Shown here in pieces: positions 7,993-16,679 of a DNA stretch of 64,000 nucleotides. The position numbers and the translations under genes are program-made. This stretch comes from Kiritimatiellia bacterium (GTDB lineage Bacteria > Verrucomicrobiota > Kiritimatiellia > RFP12 > UBA1067), in assembly GCA_017403825.1 (NCBI GenBank), contig JAFRDO010000027.1, positions 124,001 through 188,000 of the forward strand. The letters run 5' to 3'. The notes beneath the pieces are model-generated. The model saw only the letters and a program-made list of their open reading frames with translations. It was not told the DNA's origin and did not search any database. Positions within the stretch are counted from its first letter, which is position 1. Each line of letters begins with the position of its first letter.

Positions 7993-9396
7993 TCAGTTCA
8001 ATATTTCATACAAATCACCTGGCAATCCCCATTCCGATTCCAATTTTCGAAGACATACTACCAAGGGTAGCGATAATTGCTTGCCTTTGAGTCTTTTACC
8101 AATAATTTTTAAGTCCTCTCGCCGATTTCCTTCAGAACCCTTCAACTGTATGGGATTAAACATGGAGTGCGAGACTTCATCAATTCTCTCCGTTATTCCC
8201 ATATCTCTATAATTAACCGGCATACTTGTTATGCATATGAATCCCGGCAACCCACCTCGCTTCCCCCATCGATAAAATCCAATAATCTTTGTGTGCATAT
8301 CCGCTTTCTGTTGTTTCAATTTCTCCAATCCGTCCTTATCAAAAGACTCTTCCTTAAGTTCTCGCTCTGCGGCATATTTTATAACTTCGAGAAAATCCCC
8401 TCTCCCTCGTCTCCAACCATTTTTGCGGATTAACAATTTTAAATCTTTCCAATCCATGGAACCTGAACCTGTAGGCGCGATAAGACCTTGGCTATGCTGT
8501 CCATTAATTTGTGTCCACAAACAGAGAATATTGTCCTTTGTAATTCCCAATGTATTTACGCCAACATGCATAGAATTCCAATCCTCGAGATCTTTCAAAG
8601 CCCAATTATTGCCATCAGAATCAAACGGTACCCATTCTTCATCAATTTGCATCGACCCAGAATGAAGTTCATCCACGACAGGATCACGGTACGCTTCGTT
8701 AGTCAAGTAAGATGTATAATAATCAGTTTTGACAACAGAAATGCACAATGATTTTTCCGCCGAATCTTTATTCTGCAAATCATCATTGACGCGCATGGCC
8801 AATGGGCTAATCATAGCAACCTTCCCCTCGTTAAAAAAGCCTTTATGCCCACAAGCTGCCTGTTTCATAGACAACTTTAAGACACATTCAGCCAAATGTT
8901 TATTAATTCTCCTCCAAAGATTAGAACGTCTGCGCGGAAATATCTGAAAAGATATTGAACCCCCATTCTTCAAATACTTGTCAATTTCGATAGACTCCAC
9001 AGAGAAGTCGCCATCTGTACCTATTGAGATTTTAGCATACCCAGCATCAGTCTGAGTCTGCGAAATATGAACTAAATCCAATATGTTTTTGATTCTGTCT
9101 TGCCAAATCTTGAGAAATCCGCAATTCGGCAGTATCATTTTATGGGTACGATTCGACCACAGGAATCCAAAAAATGTAACGCATAGCGAAGCAATGGAAA
9201 ATACTGTACTTACAGGCGTAAGAATTTTGATACTGATTGGGGACTCTGGCGTCGCAGTAAATCCACATTGCCACACTGCCGCACAACTGACGCCAACCGA
9301 TATGACGCAGAACGCCATCCATGCTCTTTGCCACCAAGTCGAATATACGAAGCGAAAGACAACTGACAACCTGAGTAAATCTAAGCACCATTTCAT
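7993..9396 (-). CDS. Membrane-anchored Nudix hydrolase
   Basis: The protein has 467 residues from the ATG at 9396, chosen because AAAGGA lies 8 bases upstream; the frame is open to 9480. Two membrane helices lie at about 27-47 and 62-80. The rest should be cytoplasmic. A perfect Nudix box (G x5 E x7 REL x EE) spans residues 331-350, preceded by a GSGS turn near 310. Nudix enzymes hydrolyse nucleoside diphosphates linked to other groups, using the EE pair to hold Mg2+. The middle region (100-300) is unrecognised and may be a sensor or substrate-recognition domain. With the nucleotidyltransferase-fold gene and the RCK channel nearby, it could turn over a nucleotide signal. That role is inference. 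Confidence 0.75.
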   Translation of the reverse strand: MKWCLDLLRLSVVFRFVYSTWWQRAWMAFCVISVGVSCAAVWQCGFTATPESPISIKILTPVSTVFSIASLCVTFFGFLWSNRTHKMILPNCGFLKIWQDRIKNILDLVHISQTQTDAGYAKISIGTDGDFSVESIEIDKYLKNGGSISFQIFPRRRSNLWRRINKHLAECVLKLSMKQAACGHKGFFNEGKVAMISPLAMRVNDDLQNKDSAEKSLCISVVKTDYYTSYLTNEAYRDPVVDELHSGSMQIDEEWVPFDSDGNNWALKDLEDWNSMHVGVNTLGITKDNILCLWTQINGQHSQGLIAPTGSGSMDWKDLKLLIRKNGWRRGRGDFLEVIKYAAERELKEESFDKDGLEKLKQQKADMHTKIIGFYRWGKRGGLPGFICITSMPVNYRDMGITERIDEVSHSMFNPIQLKGSEGNRREDLKIIGKRLKGKQLSLPLVVCLRKLESEWGLPGDLYEILN

Positions 9397-9448
9397 ACTA
9401 TCAATCCTTTCATTTCTTTTTTGTAACACAAAAATCGCATGAATGTCA

Positions 9449-10477
9449 TTAGATTTCAAGAAGGCCGGAGACGATTTCACGGAATCGGTCTCTGCCGAGT
9501 CTTACCAGAAGGTCGCAGTGTCCTGCTCCCGAAACGAGCGTGAATCCTGCCTTGTTCGGAGCGAGTTCGTAGAGCGAGCGTCCGCGCTCACACAGACAGG
9601 TCTCGTCTTTGTCGCCGTGGATGACGGCAACAGGGCACTTCACATTCTTTATCATTTCGTTGCTCGGGAACGGTCCTTGGCTCTGCTGCAGGGGGATCGA
9701 CTCCCCCGGATGCCAATCCATCAGCGTCTGCAATCCGCAATAGAACGGGGCCAGCAGCAAGACTGCCTTGGAGGCGCAGGTCTGCGCAAGCTCCAATGCA
9801 ACCGACGAGCCAAGCGAGTACCCGACAATAAGAATGTCCCCTGGTTTGTAGCCAAGCTCTCCATGAACCCAATTGTAGAGCTGGTGTGCGCTGTCATAGC
9901 ACCCGCGTTCCCACGGACTTCCAAACGACAGCCCATAGCCGGTATATGCCACAAGGGCAAGGTTGCAGGATGGCGGCATGAATGGCTTGAGACTCTCGCG
10001 GGATTCAAAGATGTCCTCGTCGTTGCCGTGAAGGTAGAGAATGACTTTTCCACCACGGAAGGCTCCGTCGGTCAGCACCGCAAGCCCCATGCCGTCGCCA
10101 ATGCGCACAAACCCAGGTGTCTTCTCGGTGTACATGCATCGCGGCTTTCGGAAAAACAAGCCTCGCCGACGCGAATCCTCGCCCATCTCCGGTGTGACAA
10201 CCCCGACGCTGACAACATTGCTTGGCTCTTCTTTCCAACCGAACTCATGCACAACGCCACTCTTCACTCTTTCCCTGATGTCAAGCGTCCGCGCACTCGG
10301 CACTCGATGCAGCAGCACTTCATAAGGCGACACCTGCTCGACAGCCATGCCGTCGATCTTCGGCAACCATCCCGGAACATGCGCAACGACGTCAACGTTC
10401 TTGGCCGCCATCTGCACTGCATACGGCTCCCAGAACTTCACATGCATCTCAACTACGTCTTCTTTGTTATCTTTCAT
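9449..10477 (-). CDS. Alpha/beta hydrolase (ABHD-like serine hydrolase)
   Basis: The protein has 342 residues, and its ATG overlaps the stop of the receiver/kinase gene (ATGA) behind GGAGAGG. The hydrolase fold runs from about 140 to 342: oxyanion strand LYLHGND (147-153), nucleophile elbow GYSLGS with Ser221, acid in IHGDKDE (Asp289 or Asp291) and His320 in GAGHCD. The spacing fits the ABHD12/13-type family that cuts acyl esters or thioesters. The first 130 residues are an unrecognised extension. There is no signal peptide, so it acts in the cytoplasm. Its coupling to a kinase-like gene suggests a regulated step in the same pathway; the substrate is unknown. Confidence 0.8.
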   Translation of the reverse strand: MKDNKEDVVEMHVKFWEPYAVQMAAKNVDVVAHVPGWLPKIDGMAVEQVSPYEVLLHRVPSARTLDIRERVKSGVVHEFGWKEEPSNVVSVGVVTPEMGEDSRRRGLFFRKPRCMYTEKTPGFVRIGDGMGLAVLTDGAFRGGKVILYLHGNDEDIFESRESLKPFMPPSCNLALVAYTGYGLSFGSPWERGCYDSAHQLYNWVHGELGYKPGDILIVGYSLGSSVALELAQTCASKAVLLLAPFYCGLQTLMDWHPGESIPLQQSQGPFPSNEMIKNVKCPVAVIHGDKDETCLCERGRSLYELAPNKAGFTLVSGAGHCDLLVRLGRDRFREIVSGLLEI

Positions 10478-12456
10478 AGCCTCTCCACAATCTCCGTTGC
10501 CGCTTTGAGCATGCCGTTCGCCGCCGCGTAAAAATGCCTGTAGCGGAATGTCATGCGGAATGTTATCATAAGCGACAGGGTAACGGCAAGTGCGAACATG
10601 TCCTGCGCCACGCCAGCAGCGAGCGCCGCCCTCCTGACACGGCGCAGGATCGCATAGATGAACACAACGCGACGGTCTGACGTCTGCGTTGGAGGCAACC
10701 GGTCTGCCTTGGCGAATACCGACCGAACCACGATATCGGAGAGGTCTATGTCAAACAACCCAACGGTCGCCGCAAACATGACAGCGAAATCATGCACGAT
10801 CAAATCACGCCTCGTGCGCGCGAAGTCGATGAGCCATACATCTGAAATGGCGTGACTTCGCACCGGCGAGATGCGTTTCTCGATCATTACATTGGCAAAG
10901 TTCAAGTCGCCATGAACAATTCCGACGGGACACCGGAACCGTTTCCCACCCACATCTGCAGCGACAAGCGCCTGAATGCGCTCGATCAACTCAGGCAGTT
11001 TGCCGTAGTCTGGAATTGGTTTCTCCATAAGCGGAGGCAGCGCCTCGTCGCATCCGACGGGATAGAGGCACGTCCGTCGTCCGTCGGCATCTGTCCCATA
11101 ATAGCGGAATCGATTGTTGTCAATCCACAACATCGCTCCCGTGCGCAACCCCTGCGAGCGGCTACGCACAACATCATCGACATTTGGCCCCGTCAGAACA
11201 ACTGTCATTTTCTCGTCATCATACGCTTCTATGGCACATTGTTCACCGTTGTCGTATGATGTGAAATACTCGAGGCCAACAAGCTTCTTCTTTGATGACG
11301 AGTCCGACTGTTTCTCAAATACAACATCATCGATTTTTCGCCTCACCGAGATGCGACTGATCCAGTTGTCCAAGAATTTGGTTCGATCGGTCTCGCCTAA
11401 TTCCGGATTCGGGAAACTGGTCAGGGCAGACAGCTCGCCAAGTTCAACATCGGGGGATACACGATGAAGTCGCGGCATAATGATACCGAAGAGTTCGTCA
11501 AAATGCTGACGCACATTCCTGAAATCACATTCACCCTTCAATTCCGACATGAGGATGGATTTCATGTCCAGCAGTCGTCCAGCGCCGGCATCCGTTCCGG
11601 CAAATGTATAAACGATAGCGGAATGATGCCGGTCTATTACACGTTCTGGATTCTCTACCCGACCAGAATCGTTAGGGATATACGGGCGGACGAAACGGAA
11701 ATAGCGTTCATATTCCATCCGTGTATTTGCAAGCGTATCGATCTTCACTACAAGCGGCAATTGAAGCATCTCAGACTGCTGCCCCGTGACTTTCACAGCC
11801 TTGAATGTGACAGCCGAACTGAGCCCTCCGCTCATTGGCGTTATGCGGATGGTGCGCCCCGGATACTTTTCAAGGCATTTGTACGTAAGATACTGACGCG
11901 CCGCGTCGAAGCGAGATATGAAGTCTTTCGTGCCGCGCGCCTGTTCAAAATCAAAAGCCACAAGGTTGCATTCCTGAATAGTGCGCCATTCCGGCTCCCA
12001 TTCGCGCCGCGTCAAAAGCGCATGCAGAATCCGTGGCAGGTCTGGCAATTCATTCTTGCGCAGAAACCACTTCGCTCCGTTGCGGAACGCCCGGGCAAGT
12101 TTTCCCATGTCATCGTGAAACGAGCAGACGATTACCGGCAAACGGGGGAAGAAGCGCTTTAAGACAGGCAACAATTGATAGCCGGAGAGATCCATTCCTT
12201 CCGCTTCGCCAAATCGCAACCCAAGCAACGCAAAACCGTAGTTTTTCCGTGCCTCGTGAATCGCCCTGAACGCCGCACACGCCTCGCGAACCAATCCCGG
12301 CCCCGCCCTCAGCTCTATCGCATCAAAGTGAAACGCACCGCCGTACTTCGGCTCTGCGTTCAGCGACCGCGCCCTAGCGACGGCATGATCGTCCACCACC
12401 AGCGCCTCAACAACGCCCGTCGGCGACCAGGAAGCTATGTCAAACGCGCGTTTCAC
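10474..12456 (-). CDS. Receiver-like domain fused to APH-type kinase; receiver Asp lost
   Basis: The 660-residue protein has a receiver-fold N-terminus (about 15-150) with the acidic pair Asp22/Asp23 and the conserved Lys129. The phosphoacceptor position reads LLGLRFGE, so Asp is replaced by Gly79. An aminoglycoside-phosphotransferase/choline-kinase-like domain follows: ATP lysine in VVKID (Lys238), catalytic loop HGDLNFAN (515-522) and metal-binding IDFA (543-546). It is a shorter paralogue of the protein at 21794-25702, which keeps its receiver Asp. The kinase may phosphorylate a protein or small molecule under a receiver that no longer senses by phosphorylation. The start is a GTG with a weak ribosome site, 15 bases after the previous gene. 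Confidence 0.8.
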   Translation of the reverse strand: MKRAFDIASWSPTGVVEALVVDDHAVARARSLNAEPKYGGAFHFDAIELRAGPGLVREACAAFRAIHEARKNYGFALLGLRFGEAEGMDLSGYQLLPVLKRFFPRLPVIVCSFHDDMGKLARAFRNGAKWFLRKNELPDLPRILHALLTRREWEPEWRTIQECNLVAFDFEQARGTKDFISRFDAARQYLTYKCLEKYPGRTIRITPMSGGLSSAVTFKAVKVTGQQSEMLQLPLVVKIDTLANTRMEYERYFRFVRPYIPNDSGRVENPERVIDRHHSAIVYTFAGTDAGAGRLLDMKSILMSELKGECDFRNVRQHFDELFGIIMPRLHRVSPDVELGELSALTSFPNPELGETDRTKFLDNWISRISVRRKIDDVVFEKQSDSSSKKKLVGLEYFTSYDNGEQCAIEAYDDEKMTVVLTGPNVDDVVRSRSQGLRTGAMLWIDNNRFRYYGTDADGRRTCLYPVGCDEALPPLMEKPIPDYGKLPELIERIQALVAADVGGKRFRCPVGIVHGDLNFANVMIEKRISPVRSHAISDVWLIDFARTRRDLIVHDFAVMFAATVGLFDIDLSDIVVRSVFAKADRLPPTQTSDRRVVFIYAILRRVRRAALAAGVAQDMFALAVTLSLMITFRMTFRYRHFYAAANGMLKAATEIVERL

Positions 12457-12471
12457 TTTTCTTGCTGATTT

Positions 12472-15400
12472 TCAAATCAAATCACCATTTTCGGAGACAA
12501 CCACTGGCGCGCCATCCCCTTCGCCACAATTCCTCGCGACTCCATGCGACTCACCTACTTGACTTTGCCAGCTGCGGATTATATCATTCAGTTGTACCAT
12601 TCCCCAAAGAACAGTACCATTTATAGCCTTGTCCCGCATCATATCTAAATCAGCAATCCCAAGCATCTCTTTAAGAGATGAAAACGCTGTCTCATATTTC
12701 TGGATTATGCCCCCCGTGCCGTTGTCCTTCAATTTATTCCGTATCATGCCCAATGCCAAAAGAATGAAGACTATCCAATGTTTCTCCACGCGGACCTTCG
12801 GACAGTACTTTTCAATATCCCCATTGAAATACAATTGCTCCAACTTCGAAAGCAGACTCTCTGGACACTCGCCGAGGCAATCCACCGTAATTAAGCTAGT
12901 AATCACATGATACCAGTCAGAGCGCAAACCCTCTTGCCATTTAGAAGAAAAGCGATCTAAGACATATTCAAGGTGTTCAAAGAGCTTCAGACGCGTTTCG
13001 TCGCTAAAATAATTATAATACTCATTCGGACAGGCCCATAATCTCTGCAACAAGAGTTGTTCTTCGGCTGCATTATCACATTCCCAATTAATCCCATCCG
13101 AGAAAGCATCAGCCCCAATCCTATCCCATTTCTCAAGGAAGTTTTTACATTTATCAGCAAATTCGTTGTGATCCGGAATCATATTATCAACTTTCCCCAA
13201 GACCAATCTAATCTGCCCGCAAAACGCAGAGTAATCATCAATAGTTCCACACATGTCCATGCAATTACTCATTATCCTTAGTGCGCGATTCCCCACACAC
13301 GAACCCCAGTCTACGTGCAGAGCAACAACACGCGGAGCGATACTCAAGAAATTCCGTAGACTGCAGCCATCAAAGATTGCGTCTTCCTTTTTGCTGTTGT
13401 CTAATTCCAATTGCAGTTGTTCAATAAAATCTCCATCAAAAAAAGATTCAATAAATCTACGCGAAGGGCTATTCAACGGTATCGTATTGTCACAGTTCAT
13501 GTTCCAAATGTCCAACAACATTTCCACGAACGCATCATCAAAAGAACCTCGTTTCTCTAAATGACACTTCAAATATTCATTGATAATATCAGAATCACTT
13601 TCAACCTGTCTATCAAGTATGGTTATAAGCATAGACTTGAAGATTTCTATAGGTTCATGCGCGACAGATACAACCCCCAGATAATCATCAAAGAATCCCA
13701 TTGCACAACGGTACCACGCCTGTAACTCATATCCGCAATCCCGATCAATGATGCAACGGTAATCATCCAGAATGAATTTATAAATGAACGGAGCAATTTT
13801 ATTCAGCAACTGTTTATCCTTGATTACATTCTCAACCGTTCTCAGTGTCAACAGTCGATACCATAACGAATCTTGGCCGTCCTTTCTTGCAAGAACTTCC
13901 TCGCACAGAATCTTAACGCGCTCAAGAAATCTTCGTTGTTCCACTTCGTCCATCACATCTCGAACCACCATACTCGACCAAAACATAATCCAGCAGCGGC
14001 TCCTTCTGTTGATTGATTCAAACCATTTTTCATCCGTTACTATCCGATTTATCTTTCTCCAGTCTTCTTCTAGAACCTTTTCGTACTCGGCAAGTCCCCT
14101 TTTTTTCAAACAAGTACACTCTGCAAATTGCCGGACTATTACAGGAAGACACCGCAACAAATCATTTGGGTTCAAACCGCTGACATGTTGCCTCCGTCTA
14201 TTAGTTCGTCCAAGCCGAACCGAAATGCTTTTTTCACCGTCCTGATCAGTTTCGTCTTCGCCAATATCAATTATCCACGGGTCAATGCTGTCGTTGTCAC
14301 GGTACCTGTAGAACGCTCTTCTCATCATGACTGAAAAACGTGCGGCAGTTACAATCTTCTGCTCCGGGTCCAATTCCAATCGACATTTCTCCATGTCATC
14401 TAAGAATTTCTTTAGCACCGCATCGTCAATCTTCGCATTTGGGGTGGATATATATGCCAAAGCAATTGCAATAATAACCTTCAAGCCATCCCATTGGGAT
14501 CCTTGCATTATTTTCAAGATTTCTTTTATTTTAACGGCAAATGACTGTACATCATGCTGATCAAAACATATGACCAGATTAATAATGGCATCAGAAATCT
14601 TATCTCCATTCTTTGCATAAGTCTTAATCATTGAAACCAATACATTCTTGGGATCGGAAAAGAACTGTTCAATATTGTCTTTACCTGAATATGCAAGCCT
14701 TATACTACACAAAAAATATGTCTCATGCAGAAGTACATAAACAACAGCTTGCTCATCCTCCGCTAATTCACCCTCTCTAACATCGTAAACCATATGTATA
14801 AATTTCTTTATGGGCGAGAGCGTGATTGGATTACATATCAGCAGACCGAACAATGGCAAAGCAAGAGCGTAGTACGCAAAGAATTGCTTTCTATCGTCAC
14901 ACATGTCAAGAACCGTCGAAATAACCGAGACAATATTGGCATCGCCGCCAAACCCTACGTCCTCCAAACACTCATCAACGATTCTATGTACAAACCGCCC
15001 CTTCAAATCATCAAAGAATCGCTTGATCTTCACATCTACAATCTGATCTCCAGAAACGCCGACATGCGACTCGAGGCTGCAAATAGCCGACATAGACTCC
15101 TTAATGTCCGTGACATGTCGCGTGGTCGAAAGGAAGCCGGCAGTCATCAAAGATTCAATTATGGCCTCAGCCAAAATCTCAACATAGTCTTGAGCATTAA
15201 TCGACGCATCTTTATCCTGTAATATTGACCGAATCCAATCGGCAATCCCTCCCTGGCACTTCGAAACACCGTCCCAGTATCCAAACGACGAAATAAAAGC
15301 TTCTTGTGGTATTTGCACAACAGAACTCGAGAAATACCCGTCAAGCACTGAAACACTACGCCCACCAGTGAGCTCGACCTTGAATAATTTTTGAGCAAGT

Positions 15401-15999
15401 CCGGTAGGATCTTTTCCCCCGACACGCTTACATATCTCATTGACATCCACAACGCCATTAGAGTTGCATGACGCAACACGCCTTCTCTCCACGCAAAGAC
15501 ACCACAAAAAAGCCAATTCCGTCTCGCCTAACACCACATCATTGCCTATCTTCAATGGCATCTCTGTCTGCCACTCCCTCAAAATCTCCGAGCGAGAACG
15601 TCCGCTGTAGTTGAAGAAGCTTATCAATCTTGAGGGACGGCCACCTGAACAATTTCTGAACCAATTGCCATAATCTTCCTTCCCCTCACGGTCATTGTAT
15701 GATTTCTTCAATTCCGCATACTCTGCAAGACGATCGGCTTTTGACGCATACTTATACAAAAACGTCTGACATTCCTCAGGCGTAAGTTCACGGATGTCAA
15801 ACCGTTTATCTTCCGAATTCGAATTATCACCATCTGATATAAAAGGTTTAGGGTCCTTCAATATAAAACAAATCTTTTTACAAAGGCTATTTGCCAATTC
15901 ACGAGCTGGCAACACATCTTCAACACTGATGTTCCTAGAGGAAATCAACATTATGTACCGCTTCTTTCTTTTCGTTGCACGAATCCACTTGGCAAGCAC
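12472..15999 (-). CDS. Membrane STAND-like NTPase, C-terminal part (out of frame with N-terminal part)
   Basis: This 1175-residue frame is the downstream part of a protein whose start lies at 16586. Its apparent GTG start at 15999 has no ribosome site. The frame extends upstream without a stop to the G tract, giving DGTVLYFYSGFTCENG before VLAKWIRAT. Early residues carry a Walker-B-like strand (RYIMLISSR), then an ELTPEE..LLYKY-like helix and GRPSRLISFF, the usual STAND sequence of sensor helix and winged helix. About 900 residues of helical repeats follow, typical of a ligand-sensing arm. With 13 or 16 Gs the two parts join into a protein of about 1371 residues. Function is inferred: STAND NTPases act as signal-triggered switches, often in defence. 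Confidence 0.75.
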   Translation of the reverse strand: MLAKWIRATKRKKRYIMLISSRNISVEDVLPARELANSLCKKICFILKDPKPFISDGDNSNSEDKRFDIRELTPEECQTFLYKYASKADRLAEYAELKKSYNDREGKEDYGNWFRNCSGGRPSRLISFFNYSGRSRSEILREWQTEMPLKIGNDVVLGETELAFLWCLCVERRRVASCNSNGVVDVNEICKRVGGKDPTGLAQKLFKVELTGGRSVSVLDGYFSSSVVQIPQEAFISSFGYWDGVSKCQGGIADWIRSILQDKDASINAQDYVEILAEAIIESLMTAGFLSTTRHVTDIKESMSAICSLESHVGVSGDQIVDVKIKRFFDDLKGRFVHRIVDECLEDVGFGGDANIVSVISTVLDMCDDRKQFFAYYALALPLFGLLICNPITLSPIKKFIHMVYDVREGELAEDEQAVVYVLLHETYFLCSIRLAYSGKDNIEQFFSDPKNVLVSMIKTYAKNGDKISDAIINLVICFDQHDVQSFAVKIKEILKIMQGSQWDGLKVIIAIALAYISTPNAKIDDAVLKKFLDDMEKCRLELDPEQKIVTAARFSVMMRRAFYRYRDNDSIDPWIIDIGEDETDQDGEKSISVRLGRTNRRRQHVSGLNPNDLLRCLPVIVRQFAECTCLKKRGLAEYEKVLEEDWRKINRIVTDEKWFESINRRSRCWIMFWSSMVVRDVMDEVEQRRFLERVKILCEEVLARKDGQDSLWYRLLTLRTVENVIKDKQLLNKIAPFIYKFILDDYRCIIDRDCGYELQAWYRCAMGFFDDYLGVVSVAHEPIEIFKSMLITILDRQVESDSDIINEYLKCHLEKRGSFDDAFVEMLLDIWNMNCDNTIPLNSPSRRFIESFFDGDFIEQLQLELDNSKKEDAIFDGCSLRNFLSIAPRVVALHVDWGSCVGNRALRIMSNCMDMCGTIDDYSAFCGQIRLVLGKVDNMIPDHNEFADKCKNFLEKWDRIGADAFSDGINWECDNAAEEQLLLQRLWACPNEYYNYFSDETRLKLFEHLEYVLDRFSSKWQEGLRSDWYHVITSLITVDCLGECPESLLSKLEQLYFNGDIEKYCPKVRVEKHWIVFILLALGMIRNKLKDNGTGGIIQKYETAFSSLKEMLGIADLDMMRDKAINGTVLWGMVQLNDIIRSWQSQVGESHGVARNCGEGDGAPVVVSENGDLI

Positions 16000-16586
16000 T
16001 TCTCGCCACGCCTCACGAACATGTAAAGGATCCGCACCATTCTCGCAAGTGAATCCCGAATAGAAATATAGTACAGTTCCGTCCCCCCCCCCCCCCCTTC
16101 GCCTTTTCGAGCCTGCAGGGCGGCATGCACTACCACAGAAGTCCGTCCCACATTCTGTTTACCTGAAATAACACAAATTTTTGAGGTTCCATGAGTTTCT
16201 ATTTCACACCCGTTGACATCATCAACAGAGTCAATCCATTCCGCTATCCAATCTTGCAAACTCTGCCTAACTCTTACATCCCCTGTTTCGAATTTATCGG
16301 CAAAGAACTTATCGTTGTCAATCCTTGAACTTGGCACCGTTATGAATCCGCTTTCACAAGACCAGAACTTCTCTCCACTATGGGAACGCCAAAATGACAG
16401 CCACGCAATAATAAAAGCCACTATTGCCGCAATAATCGCTGCGGCGGCAGAAACCGCTGGATTATCAACTATCTTTCCGACAACAAACCAGATTAATGCG
16501 ATGATTGCGGATACAATAGCACCCGACACCAGATTCGACATCACACCATTATTGGCGACCCAATTCCAGAACGAATATTTCTTCAT
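15951..16586 (-). CDS. Membrane STAND-like NTPase, N-terminal part (ends early after the G tract)
   Basis: The protein starts at 16586 behind AAAGGAAAT. Two hydrophobic helices (about 15-40 and 44-66) anchor it, leaving the rest in the cytoplasm. Residues about 145-155 form a P-loop-like SGKQNVGRTS, with Arg where Walker A normally has Lys. At residue about 165 the frame passes through 15 Gs (five Gly) and then reads an Arg-rich out-of-frame tail to a stop at 15951. As written this gives a 211-residue truncated product that lacks everything after the P-loop. A change of one G (to 16) or two (to 13) restores the long frame. Confidence 0.7.
   Translation of the reverse strand: MKKYSFWNWVANNGVMSNLVSGAIVSAIIALIWFVVGKIVDNPAVSAAAAIIAAIVAFIIAWLSFWRSHSGEKFWSCESGFITVPSSRIDNDKFFADKFETGDVRVRQSLQDWIAEWIDSVDDVNGCEIETHGTSKICVISGKQNVGRTSVVVHAALQARKGEGGGGGTELYYISIRDSLARMVRILYMFVRRGEKCLPSGFVQRKERSGT
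16083..16097 (-). repeat. 15-base homopolymeric G tract inside a coding region
   Basis: Fifteen consecutive C on the plus strand (G on the coding strand) sit just after the P-loop of the STAND-like gene. Tracts of this kind change length by slipped-strand mispairing. Lengths of 13 or 16 keep the 1371-residue frame open, and 14 or 15 break it. An assembly error in the tract is the main alternative. Confidence 0.9.
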
Positions 16587-16590
16587 TTTG

Positions 16591-16626
16591 TTATTTCCTT
16601 TGCATGAGTGTCATGAAGTTGCCGGC
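16591..16626 (-). repeat. Direct repeat copy 2, downstream of the Lon-like gene
   Basis: About 31 of 36 bases match 18853-18888. On the minus strand it contains the AAAGGAAAT ribosome site of the next gene. In one frame it encodes NFMTLMQRK followed by a stop. The two copies flank the Lon-like gene exactly. Confidence 0.7.
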
Positions 16627-16679
16627 GAGGAAGGCGAGGCGGAGGATGCCGACCTGCTTGGCGGCAGACTGGCTCTGCA

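Noticed and set aside
9443..10531. 362-residue plus-strand open frame
   Set aside because: Antisense to the alpha/beta hydrolase gene; no motifs and no ribosome site.
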